Shown here in pieces: positions 44,341-55,457 of a stretch of 64,000 bases of DNA. Position 1 is the stretch's first letter; every line of letters starts with the position of its first letter. The notes beneath the pieces were generated by a model that had not been told where the DNA came from, did not search any database, and saw only the letters and a program-made list of their open reading frames with translations. Made by a program: the position numbers and the translations under genes. The stretch spans positions 188,001 to 252,000 of the forward strand of contig WPIO01000092.1 of the NCBI GenBank assembly GCA_009760855.2. The letters are read 5' to 3'. Origin of the DNA: Cristatella mucedo (lineage: Eukaryota; Bryozoa; Phylactolaemata; Cristatellidae).

Positions 44341-44645
44341 TTCCTCGCTCACTCGCTCACTCGCTCCGTCATACATTTCTTTTTCTCACCGCACGAGCAG
44401 CTCCATGGGGCGGCTGCTGGGTCCGAATGGACGCGTTGGCGTCTAAGACTACTGGCGGGAGCAGCTGCTGTCAGCCGCGCCGTGTCGCAGTTGGCCGCCC
44501 CCCACGCGGACTGGCCGCAAGCGGTGCTTGAGGAGAACGCTGCGTACGACGTGCTAGCCTACCGTCCAGCCTTTTCTTCGAAGTAGTGTCAAGATGGAGA
44601 GGAATGCTGGGTAAGGGAGCGTTCGGCACCCCGGGTGCGTACCCC

Positions 44646-44768
44646 AGCGGCCAGGTGTTCGCAATCAACTATCAAGGTCATGAGCTCAAGCCCGATGGCA
44701 TTTGTGTAGCGCCTGGATAGACAGTTAAGGTCTCTTGGGGCGCTATGCAAATGAATATGTTTTTATTA
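44646..44768 (+). mobile_element. SINE-1 copy
   Basis: Decayed head ggccaggtgttcgcaatcaa, B-box-like gtcatgagctcaagccc, then tgtagcgcctggatagacag and ctcttggggcgctatgcaaa, and an AT-rich tail ending tttttatta. Confidence 0.75.
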
Positions 44769-44839
44769 GGGTCAGTTGACCTGTTGGGCTGTTGGTTGCC
44801 CCGGCGACACAGGTCGATAAACGCTAGCAGCTTCTAGAT

Positions 44840-45026
44840 CGGCGGTTCTAAATCTGTGGGTCACGACCCCTTTCGGGGTTGAACGACCCTTGCACAGGGG
44901 TCGCCTAAGACCATTGGAAAACATGCATTTCCACATTTTTCGCACAATAATTTTAAGGTTGGGGGTCACAACAACGTGAAAAACTGTACTAAAGGGTCAC
45001 GGCATAAAGAAGATTTAGAACCACCT
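44840..45026. mobile_element. SPIN-like hAT MITE, 187 bp, with target duplication
   Basis: Terminal inverted repeats CGGCGGTTCTAAATCT and (inward) AGGTGGTTCTAAATCT match at 14 of 16 bases. The interior carries GTGGGTCACGACCCCTTTCG, CACAGGGGTCGCCTAAGACC and GGTTGGGGGTCACAACAACG, which I recognise as the interior of the SPIN (Space Invaders) hAT family, whose ends read CAGYGGTTCTCAACCT. The flanking 8-bp duplication is ttctagat (44832-44839) and ttctaggt (45027-45034), 7 of 8 identical and fitting an nTCTAGAn target. There is no transposase, so it is non-autonomous. The family call is from memory of published consensus and needs a database check. Confidence 0.85.
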
Positions 45027-45349
45027 TTCTAGGTGTGCCGCGGTGAGATGTGACTGCGACCGTAGGCGTATTCCTACAATACGGTTTACATTAATCGCGT
45101 GTTAGACACGGCTGATACATTACCGGCCTCTAGAAAAATGAGGCGACTATTGCTCGGTAAATTACTTTCGGCTCGGCATTCTTTCCACAAAAAATGAGGA
45201 ATGAAATAAGGAACGTAGAGCGATTGGCTGAAAGTCGGCGAAAGGTCGCTGGGCTTAGCATCCCTTCACGGCCCGCTGTTTTTTGACCTATGGCATTGCG
45301 GGTCAGCTCCAAGTCACGAGTTCAACAGATTCGCGATGCGGCACTTTAA

Positions 45350-45919
45350 CTCGTACGCCCCGCGCAGCGGCCGTAGTGGCCGCTCGGTTTAACGCGGCCT
45401 TAAAACGGGATCTCTAATCGTCGTCGCCGCCGACATTAGGCTTGACCCAGATCCCAGCCCGATCGATCTCGGCGCGCGGGGGCCTAATGGCGCTGGTTCG
45501 CTAAAGCCAGTCACAGAGTCGCGCAGAACCCTTGCGTCGGCCGCGCTTGCCAAGGCGGGGCCTTTCGGGCGTCTATTCGCGCGACAAAACGCAGAACACT
45601 TCCGACTTCGATCGAATCCATCGCGGGGGGGGGGCGGCGTAATTTAATTGCCTTGGGCCAAGCAGCAGGCTAACGCGGGAGACCGGCGGCGGCCGACGGC
45701 GGAAGCGGGAAGCTGTAGCGCCAGCTGCGCGAGTCGGCTAGAGGTGCGGGGGCGTCTCACGCATTCCAGCACGCCCCATCCTTTTCCTTGGCAGGCGGCT
45801 CTGCCGACCTCGCCGCGTGCCGGCCGAAACCGTGCGGCGCCGAGTTGCAGTAGCCAGCGCAGGCGCGCTGTACACCGGCGCGCTGCAGGCCGGCCGGCGG
45901 GACGGGGGCAAGGGGGAGA

Positions 45920-45954
<35 letters not shown>

Positions 45955-47600
45955 AGGCCGCCGGCGCGCGGGCGAGATGACCGGTAGCCGCGGCCTGTCG
46001 TTTTTTTGCTGCTCGCCACCGCGCCCGCCCCATCTATTCTCCGGGCCGGTCGCTAGCCGCCAGCTAACCGCTGGGGTGCCCACAGCTAGCGGCGACTGAG
46101 CCCGCCTTCGGCAGCTGGGGAGCCGCCGGTCCGACCGACCGCGCGCCGGCCGGCCTCGCGTCGACGCAAGCGCTCCGGCCGCGAGCGGACGCGCGACTCG
46201 TGCTGGCCGCCGGCCGGCCGGGGGCCAGCGCGAGCGGCTGCTGAAAAAAATGGCGACGGGCGTCCCCGGGTTCAACAGCCGCCAGCCGGTCTGGCCGGCT
46301 GGCGGCTTTCGGGCCTCCTTCGCCCATCTGCCGGCGCCGGAATTTCCGAAAGGGCGCCGCTCGCGCACTGCCGCTACCACCGCCGCCGGCGCAGCGCAAG
46401 CGGCAGCGCTGGCGATTAAGCGCGGCCGCGCCTCCGCCAGCGCCGGTGCCGCCGGCCGTCCCATCCCCCCAAAGCGGCCACCCACCCCCCCTTGCGGGCG
46501 CCAGAGTCCGCGCTTCCATATATGGCCGCGAGTCGGCGGCGGCGGTCGCGCTCGCCGGTCCGCACTGCCGGCCCTCCTCCGCGCGCGCGCGCCGCTTTGT
46601 TGCCCGCCGGTCGGGGAGCCGGCGGAGGTCGCCGCCGCCACCGCAACCGCCGCGAAGCAGAACTGGATTCGGACGGGGCGTGGCGCGCGCGCGCCCGCCC
46701 GGCCGGCATCCGGCCTGGCGTGGTCGGGCCGCCGGAGTAGCTCAGCTGCCCGACGGGCGGCCAGGTCATCATCCTCTGCCAGCGTGCGTAGCGGCGCGCG
46801 GCTACTTAAGGCCCCGTTGCAGAGGAGCGCCGGCGACGGGATCTCCGAACGGCCGACGAACGCGGCAGAGGCAGCGGGCCGTGCCCCACGCTCGCGGATG
46901 ATTAAAGGCCGTTGGCGTGTCAAGGCGTCGCGCGCGCGCTCCGCTCGACCGATCTCCGAGCGCCGGCGCACGCAGAAGACCGCGCCGGGCCAATCTCTTT
47001 CGCGAGCCAGCGAAGTAAGGTGGTGACAGTTCGATTTCCCCGCTCGCGTCAACGCGGGCGGCGAAAATCTCGACGCCCTACATTCGGGAAATAGCTCGGC
47101 ATTTGGCCGGCGGCGGCACACTGCGCCGCGGCGGCGGCGATCTGAGAGGGGCCGGTCGATGAAGCTAAGTGCGGCCGGGTAGCCGGCGCAAAGACGAAAG
47201 ACGAAGCGACCCGGATTGAGCTGGGCGGGGCGGGCGGGGGCGGAAGAGAGCGGACGAGAAGAGCAGATGGAGGGCGGCGGATGAGGATGTCGGCGATGAG
47301 GACGAAACGAGTTCACCCAGATCGTCGAGGACGCGGCGGGCTGGTCGCCGTATAGCCACCCGCCAGCGCCATTGAGCAGCAGCCTAGCCCAGCCCAGCCC
47401 AGCGGTGGCTCCCTGGTCCACCGGCTCTAGCTGCCACCATACCCATGCGGTCGCTTTAGGGGGGGGGGGGAGGGTCGCAGACGTCGTGCGCCTTTCTCGT
47501 GCTAGCTGACGGAGCGCGGTTCGCGGTCGTAGCGCGACACTGGCGCCGCAGCCTAGCGCTCGCGAGTAACTATCCGAACCGGTAGCTACTTCGACGGTGC
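45350..47600. promoter_or_regulatory. Large CpG island, 2.2 kb
   Basis: The most GC- and CpG-rich stretch of the window, with a (GGC)n run at 45921-45957 and a perfect CArG-type motif CCATATATGG at 46516-46525. Open frames of 622 codons (minus, 45757-47625) and 258 codons (plus, 46250-47026) are Arg/Ala/Pro-rich in every frame and are explained by lack of stops. Inference: a promoter region for one or more genes. No coding first exon could be supported, although gcgaa/gtaagg near 47010 is donor-like. Confidence 0.55.
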
Positions 47601-47803
47601 TGTCGCCACGGCGGAGGACATTCAATTTTCAGCAAATGACATCGCTGCTACACGCTTCTCACTGTGTGAGGCACGTATGCATATCAGTATATTATGTATA
47701 TACAGGTACATTGCTGTGCATATATGCATGCACAGTTATGTGCATATGCTGCACACATACACCGTTCATAGATGGAGATGTTTACATATGTGTAGATGTA
47801 AAT

Positions 47804-47834
<31 letters not shown>

Positions 47835-48247
47835 CACACATATATATTTATGGGTGTATATTCAAATATTTTGTATATTTCTCCATTCTCGCCGTTCTTT
47901 GTGCTAAATTGAAATCGTTTGACGATCTGATCTTCAGTTCGTATTCGCAAGTCTGAAACTCGCTTTCCACCTCTGTCGCCACCTGCATTCGTCCATCCTT
48001 GCATCATTTAAGTCGCAGCTATAGACCCACGTGGTCTGCCGGGCTTTCTTTTTGTCTCAGTGAAACGACCTCTTTTTGTACCAGTATACTTTGCGTGCTT
48101 ACGTTTGTATGAATCAGTGCGTGTTACTAAGCTGGGGGTCTATCAACTGGTAATAATAATAAGAAGGCATGCGTGAACCGGCGACCCTCAGGGTCTTCTT
48201 GTGTCCTTTTGCATGCAAGTCAAAAGTATGATACGTTGCGTATCATA
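47601..48247. other. Intergenic with CA/TA-rich stretch
   Basis: A (CA)n run at 47803-47841 lies in generally TA/CA-rich sequence from 47690 to 47870. No coding evidence. Confidence 0.5.
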
Positions 48248-48428
48248 AAATAAATAAATACTAGCTGATTTAACAGCCTCTTTCGTATAGCGACAGAAGA
48301 GCCTTTACGGCTATCACCAGCACTTGCAGTGGCGATAAGGGATCGCCCAATGCAGAATTCGAACCCACGACATCGGAACCGAGGTCGTGAAAAGTAACCG
48401 CCTTACAGAGTGTGCCATCACGTCAACC
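48248..48428 (-). mobile_element. SINE-2, near full-length copy
   Basis: On the minus strand: a head with a B box (gtgggttcgaattctg) and a near-palindromic segment (cacgacatcgg / ccgaggtcgtg), the body (actgcaagtgctggtgatag, ggctcttctgtcgctatacg), the end ctgttaaatcagctag and a (TATT)n tail. Confidence 0.88.
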
Positions 48429-50754
48429 CTTGGTTGCTGCTTCTCTGACAGAAAGTTATAAAGTGTCTGGATTAAGATTTTGTTCTTTTAGTGCTTTATA
48501 TAAACAACCTATAATTATCATTAATATACGCGTACGTGTTCGAATTAATAACTGTTAATTTGAAGTATGACAAGGTACTTGTGTGAGGTCTTGGGTCAGT
48601 TTAATCCAGTCCGTTTTTTAGAGAGATCTCTTCCCATAACTTTATATGCAGGTAGCCTGAGAAGCTGAAATGTTCTTTTCAAGCTAAGGATCAAATCAGA
48701 GAACAGAGTGGCAATCCGCTGGGAATAACATAATCTAACGGACAAGCATATGCTATGCCTCAAAATGCCAAGAGATTGCTCTAATAAACGAATTCGAAGG
48801 GTGAAGTCGGTGCTCAGACGGCTGCAAGGTTTGCGACCCTTTAGGGAGAACCATACCAAGATCTAGAACGCTCTCCATTCCTTGGGTTAGAAAATGAAAG
48901 GCACCGAAGATGAGGAAGTAGGGGTAGACTTACAGATTGGGCTAGAGAGGCTTACTCTATCGGTCGGAACGTATCGCCGTCCTCAGCTCATATATATATT
49001 TCATCATTGAGGTGATTCATTTCGCACAAAGAACGATCAACGTTCCCTCTTTAGCCGACAGCTTGGCACGCACAGACTCTCAAAAGCGTGGGCTGCCTCG
49101 TTGTAGTACATGATAGGGTACGATTGTGCTAGGAGACACGACCACTATTTCGCGATTACCCAAGGAACATGAAGACTTTCCCATACTGCCGCCTCGTCTC
49201 GGGTGTGGTTTCCGGAGCTCGAAGCAGGCTAAATCGCTGTTAAAACGCACGTGGGAGTGCTTATTTCAACATGCGAGATGAATGCGAATTCGAGAAGCAG
49301 TAAGGCAAACAGGAACCTTTCGTGCCCAAGGCTGTCTAACTCAGTCAGCATCATGTTCGCATCGAAGGCCCATCTATCACTTAGAGATGTTCAATTGAGG
49401 ACCTATATATTAGGTTCAGCTCATCCACTTTTTGCCACAAGGCAAACATTCGTCTTGAGTGCCATACGAGGTGGGATTGTACTAAATCTTACAGGCCTTG
49501 GACGAAGTAAACATTACAGGAGCCACACGGCGGCAAGCAGTAGAATAAGGTCGAAGCACGAACTGAACTGGGCGCAGCAGGCACTCCGATTCTAATCAGC
49601 AGACGGAGCACGCGAAGCACATGCACGAGAAGCACACGAGAAGCCAGCGTGGCAGCAAGGAGGAGGAGGAGCAAAAGTGATAGCAGAGTGAGAATGACAC
49701 GAAGGCGGTCGAAGCAGGAGGAGGAGCAGATGAAAAAGCGAGTGAAGCAGGGGGAGCAGGTGCCGGAGGGGGAGGGGCAAGGAGCAGCTGGAGGGGGTGA
49801 GAGCAGGAGGGGGTGAGAGCAGGAGGGGGTGAGAGCATGAGAGGGAGACAGCAGGAGGGGGTGAGTGCAGTGTAGAGAAAGCGAGCAGCACATACAGATC
49901 CCACGGGCCTTTTTTTTTACCACGGCAAAGCAGGTTTCTTCAGGGCAATGAAGCCATCATCGCCGCTACCAACTCTCTCTTGACCACGAGCACTCGGTCG
50001 AGCCACTCATCTACTTATCATGCTTTTGCTGCATTCAATCTTCAGTGCTTGGGGTGACCGTTCGCAGAGGCTGCTCTTATTTGTTAACTACAGTGCCACT
50101 GAGCATTATGGGCCGCCGACCGATGAGGGCTCTTCAAACAGCACGGGCTCGGGTTCTTTTTGTAATCGCCTACAAAGAGCCTGGCCACCTCTGCCAGAGG
50201 AGGCTTCAGTCGGCATCGGCAAATGCGTGAAGCTAGTCACTGTCTCCACTGCAGGCCAGCTGACTCAGCCTTTGCCTGCCTATAACTTTCGTAGCAAATG
50301 TAGCTTCGCAGGCTAATGTGCAGATAAGACAAAAGCCAGATTGATTTCCAGCACTGCTGCAATAGACCGGCCTCTGCACTGCAGGGCATCGAATCACCAT
50401 CCTGGCTATAAACAGCCTGGATGCATAACGAAAAGGTCCCATTTGATGTGACGGGGTGCTTTGATTTTTAAGATACAGCGATGCCATATACTGCCGACAG
50501 GCAGTCAATGTTGGCCGAAGCAGAGTGTTGACCGACCTGGGTCGTGCCATTTGGTCGAGGTCAAAGCCAAGTGATACCATGGCACATCCTTGTCATGACT
50601 CAACAAGAAAAGCAGAAGTCATCAACTAAAGTATGAAGGAACTCTTGTGAGCTGCCTATGTATATTTCGATCTTGAGGCTAGGAGTAAAACAATGTGAGC
50701 TATTTCAGCAACAACAAGTAATTCAAACAACCTCAGTAGATGAGATGAAATATG
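48429..50754. other. Intergenic, unique apart from one minisatellite
   Basis: Frames at 48596-48859(-), 49251-49595(+) and 50020-50580 (both strands) have no motifs or splice pairs. A purine-rich stretch at 49600-49900 includes the minisatellite listed separately. Confidence 0.4.
49775..49870. repeat. Purine-rich minisatellite, about 17-bp unit
   Basis: Units of the form ggagggggtgagagcag, about five copies, the fourth with a partly different sequence. Confidence 0.85.
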
Positions 50755-51345
50755 TATGTATCTCCGTCAGTAACTCCACAAAGTCATAAAGACCATGTGG
50801 GTGTTATGCAGGAGAGTTTTGTATAGCGCACTCACAGCCTAAGCGGCTTTCGGTACGCATTCGGTACCCAACAGACTTCGTCTCACGCAACAAAGAGAAA
50901 GTGGGAAGCATAGCAGAGTTAGGAGAGCAGTTGAGGTAGTGAGTAGCATAGAAGTAGCAGTTCAGGACTGCTGAAAGAGATGTGCCATAGTCGGCAGTTG
51001 GAGAGTAGATGTCGTTGCATAAGAATTGTGGAAGCGAGTTCCACAGTCTAGGACCTGCAGAGCTAAAGCTTCTGTCGCCAACTGTCTTTAAGTGGAGGAT
51101 CGGAAATGCGATGAGATTATTTGCAAAATGGCTGCTATTTAATAAATGAACATGATACTTCTGCCCTGAAAGCCTGCAAATTTTTAGTACAAGAAGTTGT
51201 GTACCCACGGACACCCTAAATGGACGTGAGAGAAAAGGAACTAGATGCAAACCGAGCGCTAAAGGAGGGATGCAGCTTCCATGCCATGAACAGCTCCGCG
51301 AGGCTCTCACCTTCCCCTTAAAGACAAAAAACATTCTAAGTAGGC
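50755..51345 (-). mobile_element. LINE-B 3' end
   Basis: Minus-strand reading: FPILHLKTVGDRSFSSAGPR, LWNSLPQFLCNDIYSP, LNCYFYATHYLNCSPNSAML and LRETKSVGYRMRTESRLGCE, then the 3' block with ctctcctgcataacacccac and a (CATA)-type tail. This is the best preserved C-terminal block of LINE-B in the window, open for about 180 codons. Confidence 0.88.
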
Positions 51346-51629
51346 TCGCCTTCATTCGATAGCAATCTTCTCAAAGGTTCTAGTGAAAGAAGCAAGGGCT
51401 ACAACATTAGCCTAATGCTGCTATTGCCAGCTGAGCAGGCTCATCTGTCAAGAAAACGCCGTCTGAGTGATGCTCGAATATCTGAATTTGATGTCGCTGC
51501 TCTTTAAATAGATGCATTAAAATGCATTATACAAGGCAGAAACAGCGGTCCGGTCTCAATGTTCGTGTCAGAGCATAGCTTACGTTAATCCTGGTATATT
51601 CTGATCTTGTCTTGATTGTTTTAAAGGTG
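51346..51629. other. Intergenic, nothing recognised
   Basis: Short unique stretch between two LINE fragments. Confidence 0.4.
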
Positions 51630-51740
51630 CCAATTACGCATGCTTTCAGACCAATTAGCATGCTTCCTTTTCAGCATTAGTTTAGTGCCTAGAGCGCGTG
51701 TCTCATTATTATTATTATTATTATTATCATCATTATCATT
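51630..51740 (+). mobile_element. LINE-A 3' tail
   Basis: tgcttccttttcagcattag, tttagtgcctagagcgcgtg and an (ATT)n tail. Part of the hairpin has been deleted. Confidence 0.7.
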
Positions 51741-51817
51741 CTTGTGAGTGCCTCGCGAAGCTCCAGGAGGATGCACATTCTAACACCCCTGACTAAAACA
51801 AAAGCTTTACACGGGCT

Positions 51818-52283
51818 ATTGCGGGACCACATGTGCTGGCTTACTAACTAGACGTTAGGTCAATACATCGGCAGCTAGGCACGATATCTAGGCGCAACGA
51901 TAGCTAGTTGCGGGACCACATGTGCTGGCTTACTAACCGGACGTTAGGTCAATACAACGGCAGCTAGGCACACCGATAGCTAGGCGCAACGATAGCTAGT
52001 TGCGGGACCACATGCGATGGCTTACTAACTAGACGTTAGGTCAATACAACGATAGCTAGGCACAACGATAGCTAGTTGCGGGACCACAAGTGATGGCTTA
52101 CTAACTAGACTTTAGGTCAATACAACGATAGCTAGGCACAATGATAGCTAGGCACAACGATAGCTAGGCATAACGATAGCTAGGCATAGCGATGGCTAGG
52201 CACAACGATAGCTAGGCATAACGATAGCAAGGCACAACGATAGCTAGGCATAACGATAGCAAGGCATAACGATAGCTAGGCAC
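51818..52283. repeat. Higher-order minisatellite: 44-bp module plus variable 16-bp subrepeats
   Basis: Four large units begin at 51818, 51908, 52000 and 52076 with TTGCGGGACCAC and share CTTACTAAC..GACGTTAGGTCA. Each is followed by 16-bp subunits (AACGATAGCTAGGCAC and variants): three, three, two and ten copies. Unit lengths 90, 92, 76 and 208 differ by about multiples of 16. The subunits alternate GGCAC and GGCAT endings in the last expansion. Confidence 0.93.
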
Positions 52284-53089
52284 GAGAGCCAACTTCTGCG
52301 TTTCAGCGAACATCAACGCACCAACAGGTTTTTAGAGACGGGGAATAACAAATGTGCGAAGCCGGTGTTCTAGGAGATGCACTTCCATCACGGGCAGCGT
52401 TTTCCTGAAGCCGCTATAAGAGATCGAACTGCTACATTACAGCAAGGCTTAAGCTCCTCGTACACCAACTAAAGCCCATCGTTTCGACTGCTTGACGCTC
52501 AAATCGAATGCTATTAGTAAAAAAACTGCAAAATCTTTGACAGAGTTCCCAGCATTGTGATGTAATCTGCGATCGCGTATGGCAAGAGTCTACGGAGATC
52601 TCAAAATAGCGACAGACCGTAGCGGGCCACCCTCCCACCGCCTTGGTTGGTACATCGGCAGCTGGTATACATAAATCAAGTTGAATATATATTTATGTAT
52701 ATTAAGGAACCATATCAAAACACTATAAAGAATAGAGGTTACTTATAAGCGTACCGGTAGCTTCTGCGACAAGTGCGAAGCTCGGGAGAGCAAATCCATT
52801 GCTCTTAGTCGGCACACCCATACATGGCTGAGGAGTGGTCAAGTCATAGATATGTGAGTGGGCTGTAGACACAGTCGCGCTGTACCCTATGCTCGTTGAT
52901 TTAATTTTAAGCATAAGTAAAAGCATATAACAATTATTATTATTTTATTGCTGTCAAATGTAAATCCAGGCCCACTTGGTGAAAACTGTGCGGAGACTTA
53001 ACCTCTTATCTCCAGGTCACGTGAGCTGTGTTATTCGGCCCTCTGCTCCTGGCTGCTGGCTTTAGCCGGGTGGCGTTCTGCCCGACCTG
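52284..53089. other. Intergenic, upstream of the PMCA gene
   Basis: Minus-strand frames at 52432-52638 and 52723-52926 are unsupported. AT-rich near 52690. Confidence 0.4.
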
Positions 53090-53540
53090 TTTAACCCTTT
53101 CCGCCTGTACTCGCGAGCAACATTTATGGAGTAGGAGAACCAGCGCGTATAATTGAAATTCAGCAGCGTCTGTGGATTATTGTCTAGCCAATTTTGGTGA
53201 GTCGGCGGTTGCGGCCTGCTTCGCCGCGATCGTTCTTAGTACCGTCATGCCCGCCCGCTGTGTTACAGTTGGCGCTTATGGCACGCTCACATTTACAACC
53301 CCATTGAATGCAGGGTGGCTTTTAGCCGCCCTTAGGTTTTTCCTGAGGAAGTTACTCGCCAAAGTCGCAACCGGTTGTCGACGGTGGCCGGACCACCTCA
53401 CTAATAGCCGCAAATGGGGCGGGCGGTGCCTTACGTTTTTGAGATCCGGGGTCGGGGGCGGGGATGGGCTATGTAGTCGATATGGAGCATTACCTCGGGC
53501 GAAATGGGGCAGCCGCAAACGCGCCCTTTAGCTTTTAGGA
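53090..53540 (+). promoter_or_regulatory. CpG-rich block, probable PMCA promoter and leader
   Basis: A compact CpG-rich stretch flanked by AT-richer DNA, with GC boxes (ggggcgggcgg near 53417 and gggggcgggg near 53455). It lies about 2 kb upstream of the first PMCA coding exon, on the same strand, with a strong donor inside. A TATATAAAG/ATTGG pair near 53657-53672 is also present but less persuasive. The 119-codon frame across it starts with GTG and is not a protein candidate. Confidence 0.42.
53100..53196 (+). other. Possible non-coding leader exon of the PMCA gene
   Basis: An excellent donor (caattttg followed by gtgagt at 53197) ends a CpG-rich stretch. The PMCA coding exon begins with an acceptor and 20 untranslated bases, so at least one upstream leader exon must exist. 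This is the nearest good candidate. The 5' limit given here is arbitrary. Confidence 0.3.
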
Positions 53541-55437
53541 CACACACAGTCGCTGTTCACCGGAGATCAAATTCCTTTACATGGCTCTTCCTAGCGCCAG
53601 CTTCGAAGGGCGTGTAGTTGCAAGCTTGATTGCGTCTGATCGAATCCCCTTCATTTTATATAAAGCGATTGGTCAATTTCTTACGAAATTCTGTCGCTGT
53701 CGCCGTTATTTTTTTCCACTCGTAACATTATAGCGTTTTCGCGGAAAGGTTAACCTATTGATTTGGCACTGCGTTTTCGTAGCACAGCTCGGGAAAGCAT
53801 ACCCAGCTACCATGCTTCAGCATGGTAGCTGTGTATATTCTGCATGCACAACCAATTTTCAAATTCCCGTTTGCAGTACCCGCTCGAGTCAAAGTTGGCA
53901 TGAGCTATTTAATGCGTTTGATGCTGTCGAATGAACACTCCTGCCAAGGATGGCGTGGTTGGCTAGTTAGCAGACTGGTTAGTGATTTTCGTGCGTGCAG
54001 CTTAGGTTGGCGCAGGCCACCCATGTTCTGTGGGTGCTTTGATTTATCTGTGTGCGTACAACAATTATGCAGAAGATTCAGGCCATTCACGTGACCAGAG
54101 ATTCCTGTGATCATCGTGGAGTTCGAAGTTTGCGTGGCTGACCGTATCGTGGAACCCTGACCCCAAAGTATTTTTCATCAACTGCTTTTTGTTGGTGTAA
54201 TACTCTTCATGTCAAGTTTTATTCCGACTGGATAATTAATTCCTCATTCGATGCACACATCAGAGTATGTTCATTATTGTGTTAGTGTCGTACCATAATA
54301 ATTGTCATACTGGTTATTTTGACGTTACTTTCTAATCAGTCTGACTGTGTCACCATGCATCCAGCTTGCCCCCCACCTAGTAGATTTTCTCATCTAGTAC
54401 TGTAACATATCACAGACCATGGCACTGTCATCTATTGTATTGTTAATGTATTTGTATGTTCTATCCACATCAATCGTCTTGATCTCTCGTTTTCTGTCTG
54501 CTTCCTCTTTATCAGTCCCTTCCTCTAATGTCCGTGCATAGGCTCGCGTGCATGCATGCTCTGTGCACGTTGCTGTGCCGACGAAGTACATACCTTTTGC
54601 TAGTGTGGTATTGCTTGGCATTCTGCCGATACAAATTGATTTTCAACCGTCATTGAATGCTGAATGGGTTGGGTATGGACGAGAGAAATGTGCTTCCTTC
54701 AGCCTTCAACTATGAGCCTGAGGGTATGGGCTCTTGATGATGCCAGTTTATACCTTACCGCCTTGCTGGCAAGATGCGCTCGAAAGCTTTATGTCATTTC
54801 TAATACCCTTTTTCGCTATGGACTTCGAGGGCACACCCGTGTGTCGTACTCCTTCTGATCCATTGTTACTCTGCTGGATTCATAAGGAATAGTAAGGAGT
54901 GCTTGTATAATTTCTATGGCATCCTAGGGAAAAGGCCTGATACCAGGCTTGCCTTGACTTGGCAGGCTTGTGTTTGCTTAGCTTTTGTTGAATGGATACT
55001 GCATTGTTTGTTCGTGCTTTGTTTACAGAAGCTAAGAGGCTTCAGTTTTGTGCCTATTGCTAATCAATTTGCCTATGCTGTATTGCTGGACCACTAGGTA
55101 GAAAGTGGTTTCAAGCACTGTTAAAAGCAAGGTTCAATCTAACTGCAGCTTTTTAACTGGTACACCGTACGTAGGTCACCGTGTCAGAGCTTAATTTTGT
55201 GCTTCCTAGCTGCTTGTATAACATTCTCAGTCTTGTTGGTATAATTTCCTGCTGTACAACGGCTTGTTTTGGCAATGGATCAGGTTTCTTTGGTCCTGAA
55301 AGAACTCCATTAAATTGACAAGCCGTCTTGCAAGCATATTTTTTTTAACTGTGGACTCGGGTGTCCAGTAATTATGCTTTCTTCCCATTTAGAAGTCGCA
55401 CATACTTGTATGTAATGCCAGAGACTATTCTTTGCAG
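53197..55437. other. Presumed PMCA leader intron
   Basis: Unique sequence with one perfect hairpin (53804-53831). Frames at 53822-54094, 54664-54858 and 54903-55097 have no motifs. Confidence 0.35.
53804..53831. repeat. Perfect 12-bp hairpin, 4-base loop
   Basis: cagctaccatgc and its exact complement around ttca. Confidence 0.92.
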
Positions 55438-55457
55438 ATCCAATAGGCTCAAGAGCC

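Noticed and set aside
46250-47026. 258-codon plus-strand frame starting at an ATG in good context
   Set aside because: Same compositional explanation; no domain, no convincing donor partner and biased composition throughout.
45757-47625. 622-codon minus-strand open frame in the large CpG island
   Set aside because: Arg/Ala/Pro-rich low-complexity translation, with overlapping long frames on both strands. In DNA this GC-rich stop codons are rare, so the length is not evidence of coding.
48227-48247. 9-bp hairpin tatgatacg/ttg/cgtatcata
   Set aside because: Arms this short with small loops are expected a few times by chance in this length.
51818-52283. CRISPR-like array, because of regular repeats
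   Set aside because: Units are directly tandem with no unique spacers of fixed length, and the host is a eukaryote. It is a minisatellite.
53172-53531. 119-codon frame upstream of the PMCA exon
   Set aside because: Begins with GTG, has no motif and crosses the strong donor at 53197, which is better explained as a leader-exon boundary.
53657-53672. TATATAAAG with an adjacent ATTGG as a TATA promoter
   Set aside because: The two motifs are too close together for normal promoter geometry and lie outside the CpG-rich block.
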